Source of the DNA: a virus | Direction: 5' to 3' (one strand) | Virus record (IMG/VR): IMGVR_UViG_3300034356_001657 | Coordinates: 1-32,863 of that record | DNA length: 32,863 nt | Translations under genes and position numbers: made by a program | Shown here: positions 21,770 to 28,842 of the stretch, piece after piece | Numbering within the stretch: the first letter of the stretch is position 1 | Layout of the letters: each line of letters opens with the position of its first letter | Notes under the pieces: model-generated | Seen by the model: the letters and a program-made list of their open reading frames with translations, nothing else | What the model was told of the DNA's origin: nothing | Databases searched by the model: none

Positions 21770-22545
21770 TGAACTTATCGGCGGAACTGAGCAAACCAGA
21801 GTACCAGACAGGCACGTATGCCGAACGGCTGGCGTTACTGCGTTCGAAAGTGACGCCGACAATCGGCCGGATCCAAACGGGCAACCTCAAGAACTTAGAG
21901 GCCATCATCGCCAGCGGTTTATGGCGAGACAAGATGGCCGACATGCGCGAGCAGGCCCGGGCGGTCATGTCGGACTCGTCGTCTACACAGGCGCAAAAAG
22001 ACCAAGCGCAACTGAAGCTGCGAGTTGTAGCGGGTTTCCACGAGGCTATCTCAGAAGCCAAGATCGCTAACAAAGCCGACCCGGAACAAGGCGGCCACAG
22101 CATTAACATGGACGACCCTACGGTGCAGCTGAATTTCGCGGCTGCGCAGCATCCGTCGGTCGGACTTATTACCGCAGCGGAAGCGGCACAAGTCATGGCA
22201 CTGGCTACGTACTCCAAGCCTGCATGGCCGGACGCTACCATCAGGGATATAGTCGGGCACTTCAACCCTGCTTTACTCACGGCGGACGAGTGGACGGTCG
22301 TGGACCCTGCTGCGGCCAGAAAGCTGCGGCTTCGTCTACACGCAGCCCCGCCAGAAGCGACAAGCATCGTCGTACAAATGCGCGAGCTTGACGACGAATG
22401 GTCAGATTGGTTTCACGTAACGTCGGTCCACGGGGTCGAACAAGTCAGAGGGTACATCTTCGACGTGCCGTCGAACGGCTTGCCTCGACAGTTCCGGTGG
22501 AAAGGCGCGACTTATGTTATCGACGGCACCGTGACGGCGGTATAG
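21769..22545 (+). CDS. Hypothetical virion protein (258 aa)
   Basis: TAATG coupling with the fibre gene. Residues 1-105 are helical (RLALLRSKVTPTIGRIQTGN, WRDKMADMREQARAVM). The middle part has AEAAQVMALATYSKPAWPD. The C-terminal about 70 residues are beta (TSIVVQMRELDDEWSDWF, RQFRWKGATYVIDG) and resemble a small carbohydrate- or fibronectin-like module. Placed between two fibre genes and followed by one base before the next start, it is probably part of the same appendage. No family is recognised. Confidence 0.65.
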   Translation: MNLSAELSKPEYQTGTYAERLALLRSKVTPTIGRIQTGNLKNLEAIIASGLWRDKMADMREQARAVMSDSSSTQAQKDQAQLKLRVVAGFHEAISEAKIANKADPEQGGHSINMDDPTVQLNFAAAQHPSVGLITAAEAAQVMALATYSKPAWPDATIRDIVGHFNPALLTADEWTVVDPAAARKLRLRLHAAPPEATSIVVQMRELDDEWSDWFHVTSVHGVEQVRGYIFDVPSNGLPRQFRWKGATYVIDGTVTAV

Positions 22546-22546
22546 C

Positions 22547-24745
22547 ATGGCCTACGCACTCTCGACGCAAGGCCAGCTGACGAACACCCACGTCAGCCTA
22601 ACCAACCTAGCCAACGCGTCGACGACCGCGTGGCAGATCGGCGGGACTTACGTCGTTCCTTCGCTGAGCACAGATGTAGAGCTGGCGGGGGCTAGCGGGG
22701 CTACGACGCAAGGCTTGCGGGTCTACGCCGACGGCCGACTGTCTATGCGGTCAGGTAACGTAGACCGCATAATCACGACCGCAGGCGCGGTGCAAGCAGG
22801 CGTCCCGTTCACTTGGAAGATAGTAAACAACCTGACCACGGGGGTGTGGGAACTTTACCTAAACGACATGGCTGCCCCTGTCGGCACCTTCGCACGAGGG
22901 ACTACCGCGTGGGCTGTCAACCAGATCGGCCGACTTGCAACGGGCCTCGCCACTCCAGTAATCGTTAGGAAGTTTCATTGCTCTGGCAGCACGTATTCGG
23001 GGACTTGGGACGCCACGACAGCGCCCGGACTGGGCGTCGGTTGGGTAGACCTAACTAACGTTAGGGCGTTGACGCTGCAAAACCCCGGGACTGTTGGCGA
23101 CTCGTGGTGGATTTACTACGAGGACCCTGCGGTCCCTGAGCTAGACTTGTGCCTGTCTACGAAAGACCAAGGTACAGGCAGTTACGTTACTATGCCCCCG
23201 TGGGTTTTCAACGCCAACGCTAACTCGGGTTTTGCTACCATCGAAGCTGAAGTATCTATTGACGATTTCAGAGGCGGAACTCACGGCTACATATTCGGAA
23301 ACTCGGGGTCTACGTCCAGCGGCCTGCGGGTCAACGCGAGCACTTTTGCGCTAGAGTTCTGGCTGGGCGGCGTCGTTCAGATAACGTCACCGGCTAACGC
23401 GGTCACGCTAGGCCAGAAGTTTAAAGTAAAATTACAATGGTCTAAGGCTGCAGGGCAGCTGCAGATGCACCTAGACGGTGTGCAGGTCGGGGCCACCTAC
23501 GCGGTCGCTAACTTAACCCAGCGTTACGACCAGCTGGGCCGGTTCCATACGTCTCAAACTACGGGCATTACGATTTACGAAGTGGCTGCAGGGGGTTTCT
23601 GCTCCACGTACAACTCCCGGTGGGACACGTACACCATCCTTTCCACGGGTACAACGTGGCCTGACTTGGTGGGCAACACCAATAGCCGACCGCTCACCAT
23701 CGTAAACGCGACAGGCGCAGCTGACAGCTGGTGGGATGTTCCGGTAGGGCCTCCGGCCGGTGACACGGCGTTACAGGTCGCGACGGCAGCAAGTTCGGCT
23801 CAATCGGCAGCACTAACCACAGGTGCTACGCTTTCGACTACGCTTTCGTCTACGTCGTCTCTATCGGCTGGGATTGCAGCCGGAGCCAGTTTGGCGGTGT
23901 CCGCGAAAGCCCGGGCCCTTGTGCAAGCCTCAGTGCTGACGCAGTCATCTTTCTCGGTGACGATGACCGCTAGGTCTTCATTAGCCGCAAGCACACTGAC
24001 TATACCGTCTCTAGGTTTTGCGGCAACCCTGCGCGCTCGTTCTAGCGTAACGGGGCAGGTCACTGCGAGACCCCGACTAAACGCTGCGGCTACAGCGCGA
24101 AGCACCACAGTTGCGGCCCTCAGCACACGACCGCAGCTTGCTGCGTCTGTAAGAGCCCGCAGCACCGTTGCGGCAGCACTGGTGTCGCAGACGCGACTAG
24201 CCTCGGCGGCTACTTCTCGAAGCAACGGCTCTGCGTCACTGAGTACCCGACCTCAACTCGGGGCGTCAATATCGGCTCGAAGCGCGGTCACGGCCGCGAT
24301 AGCTACTAGAGTAAGCATGGCCGTATCAGCCGCGTCGCGAAGCAATATCGCGTCCGACCTGACCACGGGTACGTTAGTCGCTATGGCCGCCAGCCTCAAG
24401 GCAAACGGACGAATCACGGCGGGACTTACGTCTCAGGCGGTCCTGTCCAGCGGTCTGTCAAGTCACAGCAGCGCCAGTCTGTCCATGACGGCCCAAATTC
24501 AAATGGGCGCGTCCTTGTCGTCTTTCAGTGACGTAGACGCAGAAATAGCCCGCCAAGTGCGAGCCATGGTTCGCGACGGCGGTTTCCTGAAAGTGCAGCC
24601 CGACGCAGAAATTGGGTCAGGGAATAAGCCTATCGTTATGGTCGGGGGCCTCTATAAAGAGCAAGACGGAGACGAGGGCGTGGCGCTGGTTTATGACAAC
24701 GGCTTTTTGCGGTTCATTCAGGTCGGCGAAACTCTGGTCATTTAA
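22547..24745 (+). CDS. Large fibre with two LamG-like domains and Ala/Ser 20-residue repeats (732 aa)
   Basis: The N-terminal about 200 and next about 200 residues are two similar concanavalin/LamG-like jelly-roll domains. The first has RVYADGRLSMRSGNVDRI and TWKIVNNLTTGVWELYLND; the second has LRVNASTFALEFWLGG and KVKLQWSKAAGQLQMHLDG. Each ends in SWW (DSWWIYYEDP, DSWWDVPVG). Residues about 410-670 are Ala/Ser/Thr-rich with a regular 20-residue period (ARS or SRS at 475, 497, 517, 537, 557, 577 and 597). A compact C-terminus (KPIVMVGGLYKEQDGDEG, FLRFIQVGETLVI) may be the tip or assembly domain. This fits an adhesive fibre whose repeats form a beta-solenoid shaft. No chaperone or peptidase motif is seen. 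Confidence 0.75.
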   Translation: MAYALSTQGQLTNTHVSLTNLANASTTAWQIGGTYVVPSLSTDVELAGASGATTQGLRVYADGRLSMRSGNVDRIITTAGAVQAGVPFTWKIVNNLTTGVWELYLNDMAAPVGTFARGTTAWAVNQIGRLATGLATPVIVRKFHCSGSTYSGTWDATTAPGLGVGWVDLTNVRALTLQNPGTVGDSWWIYYEDPAVPELDLCLSTKDQGTGSYVTMPPWVFNANANSGFATIEAEVSIDDFRGGTHGYIFGNSGSTSSGLRVNASTFALEFWLGGVVQITSPANAVTLGQKFKVKLQWSKAAGQLQMHLDGVQVGATYAVANLTQRYDQLGRFHTSQTTGITIYEVAAGGFCSTYNSRWDTYTILSTGTTWPDLVGNTNSRPLTIVNATGAADSWWDVPVGPPAGDTALQVATAASSAQSAALTTGATLSTTLSSTSSLSAGIAAGASLAVSAKARALVQASVLTQSSFSVTMTARSSLAASTLTIPSLGFAATLRARSSVTGQVTARPRLNAAATARSTTVAALSTRPQLAASVRARSTVAAALVSQTRLASAATSRSNGSASLSTRPQLGASISARSAVTAAIATRVSMAVSAASRSNIASDLTTGTLVAMAASLKANGRITAGLTSQAVLSSGLSSHSSASLSMTAQIQMGASLSSFSDVDAEIARQVRAMVRDGGFLKVQPDAEIGSGNKPIVMVGGLYKEQDGDEGVALVYDNGFLRFIQVGETLVI
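23969..24394 (+). repeat. Protein repeat of 20 residues (60-bp period) in fibre gene
   Basis: About six to seven units beginning ARS/SRS and carrying an internal TRPxL or similar core (ARSTTVAALSTRPQL, ARSTVAAALVSQTRL, SRSNGSASLSTRPQL, ARSAVTAAIATRVSM). Spacing is exactly 20 residues between most units. DNA copies are diverged, so this is conserved at protein level rather than a recent tandem array. Confidence 0.8.
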
Positions 24746-24792
24746 TCCGTCTACCACTACAATGGGGATACAGAAACACGGAGACGCCGACA

Positions 24793-26202
24793 ATGGCACA
24801 GAATACCAACCCGATCCAGTTAGTAGAACCTACGAAACCGCTAGGCAACGTAGCTATCACGTCAGTCGACAAGACCATACCGGCCCCCGGTGACGGCGGC
24901 TTATATACGGTCACTGACACGGGCCGACCAGAAGACACCCAAACGCCCGTAGGCCCGACCGACCCTGTCGGCAATCCGTATACGCCAGACCCGAAGCCTG
25001 TGGCACCAGTGACGCCGACGACTCCAGTGACGCCGACGACTCCAGTGACGCCGACGACTCCAGTAGCGGGCGGGACAACGACAACGGGCAAGGTCGGTCT
25101 CTACGACGTGGCGCTACCTAAAGTCCCTGAGACGACTCAAGTCACGGTCAAAGCGGATACGGGACCTGCGTACCAAGTTCAAAAACCCGTGGCGTCTACG
25201 TCAGCCACTACAGCGCCGTCAGTCAATTACGACCCGAGAAGTGAAGCGTTAGTCGAGAACCGACTAGAAGCACTGATGGACCCGAACAGCGCGGTCAACC
25301 GTAAAGCGATGTCTATTGCCCAGCAAATTGCGGCGCAGCGCGGATTGCAGTCGTCGACTATCGCGGCTGAGGCAGGCACGTCAGCGCTGATTGATAGCGC
25401 ACGGCAGATCGCCTCGCAAGACGCCAACACTTACGCGCAGATGCAGGGGCAGAACCAACAGTACAACCAAAACTGGAACTTAAATAAAGACAATCAGGTA
25501 TTCCAGTCTGGCGAGAACTCACTGAACCGCCAGCAAGAAGCTCAGATGTTCGATAAAAACGCAGCGTTGCAGTCGTCTCTGATGCAATCGCAGCTGCAGT
25601 TCCAAGCGAACGAAGCAACCAAAGGTCGCGAGTTTCAGACTTTGATGGCGGACCTTCAGTACAAACAGCAACAAGGGATGCTGGACGCTCAAGGAGCTCA
25701 ACAGCTTACGCAGATGCAAGAGTCTGCAAAGCTGACGAACCAGCGGGACGAGCTGCTACAGAAGTACAATAAAGAATTGACTGTCGTCAACAACGACCAA
25801 CGATGGAAAGAGACGCTGTTTAACGCGGCCCAACAGCAAGACGTAATATCTAAGCAGCTTAATCAGCAGCAGCAACTGCAGTACGCCGATTCTCAGACTC
25901 GGATTATGAACGCAATGACCGAAGCGATCGGGCAAGCGATGTCGAACCCGAACATGACGGCAACGCAGCAGCAAGCTATGATTGACCAAATCAGGTCTAT
26001 GTACCAGCAACAAGCCTCAGCGCTAGCCGTGGTGTTTGGTGCCAAGGCAAACACGCCGAACGTGGGCGTTAACGACCCGACAGCCACGCGGCCGGTCGTG
26101 ACTAATCCGGTAATCGACACGCAGCCGCCGGGCTCTGGTTTGTTCCAGCCGCCGGTTGACCGGATCCCCGTAGACCGTGTGCCGGGAGTCATTGAGCGAT
26201 GA
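24793..26202 (+). CDS. Gln-rich internal/virion protein with PVTPTT repeats (469 aa)
   Basis: GGAGA site before ATG 24793. The N-terminal 105 residues are Pro/Thr-rich, including three exact PVTPTT units (residues about 72-89) that look like a flexible linker. Residues about 150-410 are a long Gln- and Asn-rich helix (VENRLEALMDPNSAVNRKAM, QQLTQMQESAKLTNQRDELL), and the C-terminus is Pro/Asp-rich. A helix-rich, low-cysteine protein in the late block next to other coiled-coil proteins fits an internal core or ejection protein. No enzymatic motif is seen. The stop overlaps the GNAT start by ATGA. Confidence 0.65.
   Translation: MAQNTNPIQLVEPTKPLGNVAITSVDKTIPAPGDGGLYTVTDTGRPEDTQTPVGPTDPVGNPYTPDPKPVAPVTPTTPVTPTTPVTPTTPVAGGTTTTGKVGLYDVALPKVPETTQVTVKADTGPAYQVQKPVASTSATTAPSVNYDPRSEALVENRLEALMDPNSAVNRKAMSIAQQIAAQRGLQSSTIAAEAGTSALIDSARQIASQDANTYAQMQGQNQQYNQNWNLNKDNQVFQSGENSLNRQQEAQMFDKNAALQSSLMQSQLQFQANEATKGREFQTLMADLQYKQQQGMLDAQGAQQLTQMQESAKLTNQRDELLQKYNKELTVVNNDQRWKETLFNAAQQQDVISKQLNQQQQLQYADSQTRIMNAMTEAIGQAMSNPNMTATQQQAMIDQIRSMYQQQASALAVVFGAKANTPNVGVNDPTATRPVVTNPVIDTQPPGSGLFQPPVDRIPVDRVPGVIER
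25006..25059 (+). repeat. Three exact 18-bp tandem repeats (PVTPTT)
   Basis: CCAGTGACGCCGACGACT occurs at 25006-25023, 25024-25041 and 25042-25059 without change, in frame. Exact identity suggests recent expansion of a linker. Confidence 0.92.
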
Positions 26203-26636
26203 TAAGAGACGGCAAACACGAGGACATCCCAGCAGTGATTGACATAGGTCAGTCGCTGGTGAGCCTCACTGACCGCAGTCAGGTGAACATTAAGAAAGCG
26301 GCCGCCACGCTGCGTCAGTCAATTAGCAGTGCGCAGCATTGCTTTTTCGTGGCCGAAGTAGACGGGAAAATCGTAGGCTTTATCGTCGGTGCCATTCAAG
26401 ACGTGTGGTATAACGACGATAAAGTTGCCACTGACTTAGGGCTGATGACGCGGGCGGGGCACGAAGGTCAAGCGGTATGGCTCATTCGTCGGTTCTTACG
26501 GTGGGCTCGGTCCAAACAGGTCCCCACGTTGATGGGCGTCAGTACAGGTGCGGAGTCTGCGGAAAGAACAGGACAGATGTACGAAGCCCACGGGCTGACT
26601 AAGGTCGGCGGCATGTATTACGGGAGTTTAAGATGA
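26199..26636 (+). CDS. GNAT-family N-acetyltransferase
   Basis: ATGA overlaps at both ends (26199-26202 and 26633-26636) lock this gene into the virion operon. The 145-aa product has GNAT order: N-terminal MIRDGKHEDIPAVIDIGQSL, strands CFFVAEVDGKIVGFIVGAI (48-66), a shortened acetyl-CoA loop RAGHEGQAVWLIRRFLRWAR (85-104) and TLMGVSTGAESAERTGQMYE with final GLTKVGGMYYGSLR. GNATs move an acetyl group from acetyl-CoA to amines, on proteins, tRNA or small molecules. The loop lacks a textbook Q/RxxGxG/A, so activity is not certain. Homologues lie near internal-protein genes in other podoviruses, from memory. The target could be a virion or host protein. Confidence 0.8.
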   Translation: MIRDGKHEDIPAVIDIGQSLVSLTDRSQVNIKKAAATLRQSISSAQHCFFVAEVDGKIVGFIVGAIQDVWYNDDKVATDLGLMTRAGHEGQAVWLIRRFLRWARSKQVPTLMGVSTGAESAERTGQMYEAHGLTKVGGMYYGSLR

Positions 26637-27385
26637 GTAAGGTATTCAAAAGCGTCGGCAAAGTTTTTAAGAAAGTCGGCAGCGCGGTAGCTAAGACCGT
26701 GAAAAAGGTAGTCAAGTCGAAAGCATTTAAGGTTGTGGCAGCTGCGGCCCTCGTCTACTTCGGCGGCGCGGCGCTTATATCCATGGCTAACGGAGGCACC
26801 GCGGCGGCGGGCATAGGCTCGGCATGGACCGGGGCCTCGACCGCGACGACGCAGGTCCTCGCAGGTAACTTCTCTAACGCCGCGTCCGCTATCGGCTCCG
26901 GCTGGACGGGTGCCGCGAAGGGCGCTGCTACGTTTGCGCAAGGCCAAGCCGCGTCGACGGGTCTGTACTCAGCGGCAACAGCCGCACCTACTGCAGTTGC
27001 AGCTCCGGCCGTCGCCACGCCCCCGCTACCTGCGGCCACGGTGACTACGCCAGCAGTGCCGGGCGGTGCCGCAGGCGCAGGCTCAGCGGTCGGGTCTTCG
27101 TCAGCGGTCGGGTCTGCCTCACCGGGCCTATTCAACTTAGGCGAAATGGGTAAAGCGGCATTAATCACCAGCGGGATGCAAATGGCGGGCAGTGCAATCT
27201 CCGGCGCAGGGCAGGACAAATCCGAGCGAGACGCGAGAGACCGAGCCACTTATGCAGGCGTCAACAACGTGGGCGGCAACGGGCTGAATACTGGGGGCCT
27301 TTTCCAGCCGCTCGGCATGGACGAGATCACGCCGCAGTGGCAGCCTACCAATATCGACGAATTGATCCAGACTTACCGAGGCTAA
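26633..27385 (+). CDS. Internal virion/ejection-type protein with amphipathic N-terminus (250 aa)
   Basis: Starts by ATGA overlap with the GNAT gene. The N-terminus is lysine-rich and amphipathic (VFKSVGKVFKKVGSAVAKTV), followed by a hydrophobic segment AFKVVAAAALVYFGGAALIS (about 35-54), then a Gly/Ala-rich, low-complexity body and a C-terminal LNTGGLFQPLGMDEI segment. A basic amphipathic helix plus one membrane-like span would let it insert into host membrane on ejection, as internal proteins of podoviruses do. This is inference from composition and position; no signature family is recognised. Confidence 0.65.
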   Translation: MSKVFKSVGKVFKKVGSAVAKTVKKVVKSKAFKVVAAAALVYFGGAALISMANGGTAAAGIGSAWTGASTATTQVLAGNFSNAASAIGSGWTGAAKGAATFAQGQAASTGLYSAATAAPTAVAAPAVATPPLPAATVTTPAVPGGAAGAGSAVGSSSAVGSASPGLFNLGEMGKAALITSGMQMAGSAISGAGQDKSERDARDRATYAGVNNVGGNGLNTGGLFQPLGMDEITPQWQPTNIDELIQTYRG

Positions 27386-27386
27386 T

Positions 27387-27830
27387 ATGCAACCGACCGA
27401 AGTACAAGCAACACCCGAAGAAGAAGCAATGCTGCAACAGGCCACTGACGTCGCGCTCGAGATTATCCATGGTGAGGGCGTCACGGGCGACGAGATAGCC
27501 AAGATGGTGCTGTCAGCCGCCGACGTCATCCAAGGTCTAGGCCAAGCGACGGCTACGACAGTTCTGGCCGTAGAACAAAAGATGCAGCTTAGTGACGACG
27601 TAAAACTCGAGCTAGCTTACGAAGTCATGGCCGAGCTCGCTGACCTTGCGATACAAGCTGGGGCACTAGGCCAAGACGAACTGACAGCCGAGACGGTCGA
27701 GAAGGCCGTGCAGTACGCGCTGGCTCAATATATCGAGCTACAGGAAGCGACAGGCCAGCTAGACCCTGCCGCATTGCAGGCCAGCGTGCAAGACGCGCAG
27801 CAAATTGCGGGGGCGGAATATGGCGGCTAA
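27387..27830 (+). CDS. Acidic hypothetical virion protein (147 aa)
   Basis: The start follows the previous stop by one base. The product is strongly acidic and almost fully helical (ATPEEEAMLQQATDVALEII, DELTAETVEKAVQYALAQYI), with no basic patches. It lies between a basic membrane-active-looking protein and a coiled-coil protein, so it could be a partner or chaperone for an internal protein. It overlaps the next gene by 11 bases. No family is recognised. Confidence 0.65.
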   Translation: MQPTEVQATPEEEAMLQQATDVALEIIHGEGVTGDEIAKMVLSAADVIQGLGQATATTVLAVEQKMQLSDDVKLELAYEVMAELADLAIQAGALGQDELTAETVEKAVQYALAQYIELQEATGQLDPAALQASVQDAQQIAGAEYGG

Positions 27831-28770
27831 CTTTATCAAGGGGCTGGGTCAGGGGCTGTTCGCAGCGGCGGGCACACTGAACCAAGGGATGATGGGAGAC
27901 ATCCAAGACAGACGGCAGAAGGAAGCGGAAGCTCGTCGCGAAGCGTCCATCGAAAAACGATGGCAGGCAGAGTCGGCGGCACGTAAAGCTGAGCGGGCAG
28001 AAGACGCGCGCATGCGTAAAGCCGAAAAGGACGCTGACAGGGCAGAAAACGCCGAGTGGCGTAAAGCGCAAATAGAAGACCGCAGAGCAGACCGAGCTGA
28101 TCAAGCGGCGTTTAGAGCTCAACAGATGGACTTGAACACCCGCAAGTCCTTGTCTGACGATATCTCGAAAGTAGACCAGCAGACCATGATGGGGTTGAGT
28201 CGTATCAACGAGCGTTATGCTCGCGCCGCACTGAAGCTGCAGGAGCAGGGCCTTATGGGGCCTGACCTGTCGAAAGCTATCGGCATCTTAGAGACGCAGA
28301 TGAAAGATGAAGTAGCTCAGTTCGCCACGCAAGCGGACGTTCGCCGCCAACAGGTAGCCGAAATCTACGGCGAAGAAGGGCTGCAGTACGTTAAAGGCAT
28401 GAGCTACACATCCGACTACGGGCTCGACAAGGACGTGAGCGTCGATAAGATCGTAGAAGACGTGAAGAAGCCGACGCCAAAACTAGACCCGTCAGGCAAA
28501 CCGGTCCCTACAGTAGACGTAGCAGGCGAAGAAGAAATCCCGTCGTTCAGTTTCGGGCCTTTGTTCGATACCAGCCGTCGCGCGGTGTCTGAGGAAATCC
28601 CTAAGCAGGAAGCACGAGACTACGCGTGGGAGCTGTGGAACCGGCCAAAAAGTCCCGTTGACACCGTTACCGGTTTCGCTGGGGCTGTCGGCGGATCGCT
28701 GGCCGGTCTCGCTGACCGAGGCACCAACAAGGTCAAAGGGCTCTACGACTGGGCCGTGACCAAGGAGTAG
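27820..28770 (+). CDS. Coiled-coil internal virion protein (316 aa)
   Basis: ATG 27820 is preferred; an in-frame TTG at 27805 has no better RBS. The product starts MAANFIKGLGQGLFAAAGTL, an amphipathic/hydrophobic opening. Residues about 30-110 are a highly charged, Ala/Arg/Glu-rich single helix (KRWQAESAARKAERAEDARM). Then helices continue (MDLNTRKSLSDDISKVDQQT) to a C-terminal region with GFAGAVGGSLAGLADRG that could touch membrane. A long charged helix between two small hydrophobic segments fits ejection-apparatus or internal core proteins. The intrinsic terminator at 28799-28825 follows. Confidence 0.65.
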   Translation: MAANFIKGLGQGLFAAAGTLNQGMMGDIQDRRQKEAEARREASIEKRWQAESAARKAERAEDARMRKAEKDADRAENAEWRKAQIEDRRADRADQAAFRAQQMDLNTRKSLSDDISKVDQQTMMGLSRINERYARAALKLQEQGLMGPDLSKAIGILETQMKDEVAQFATQADVRRQQVAEIYGEEGLQYVKGMSYTSDYGLDKDVSVDKIVEDVKKPTPKLDPSGKPVPTVDVAGEEEIPSFSFGPLFDTSRRAVSEEIPKQEARDYAWELWNRPKSPVDTVTGFAGAVGGSLAGLADRGTNKVKGLYDWAVTKE

Positions 28771-28796
28771 ACCGTCTCAGATTATACGGCTATGAT
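28768..28796 (+). promoter_or_regulatory. Candidate promoter overlapping the terminator
   Basis: A -10-like TATGAT (28791-28796) lies 16 bases after TAGACC (28769-28774, 4 of 6 matches to TTGACA). Initiation would fall at about 28803, inside the terminator's first arm, so transcripts made here would lack an intact terminator and could feed the giant gene. Weak evidence. Confidence 0.35.
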
Positions 28797-28798
28797 AT

Positions 28799-28825
28799 AG
28801 GGGCTAATTCAGCCCCTTTCTTTTT
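28799..28825 (+). terminator. Intrinsic terminator before the giant gene
   Basis: A 7-bp stem AGGGGCT/AGCCCCT (28799-28805 and 28811-28817) with loop AATTC is followed by TTCTTTTT. It lies 29 bases after the stop of the preceding gene and 18 bases before the giant gene, so the latter probably depends on readthrough or a nearby promoter. Confidence 0.8.
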
Positions 28826-28842
28826 ATCCGGAGACATACCTA

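Noticed and set aside
20417-24745. Diversity-generating retroelement variable region in fibre genes
   Set aside because: No reverse transcriptase, template repeat or C-type lectin-like variable C-terminus is seen in this window.
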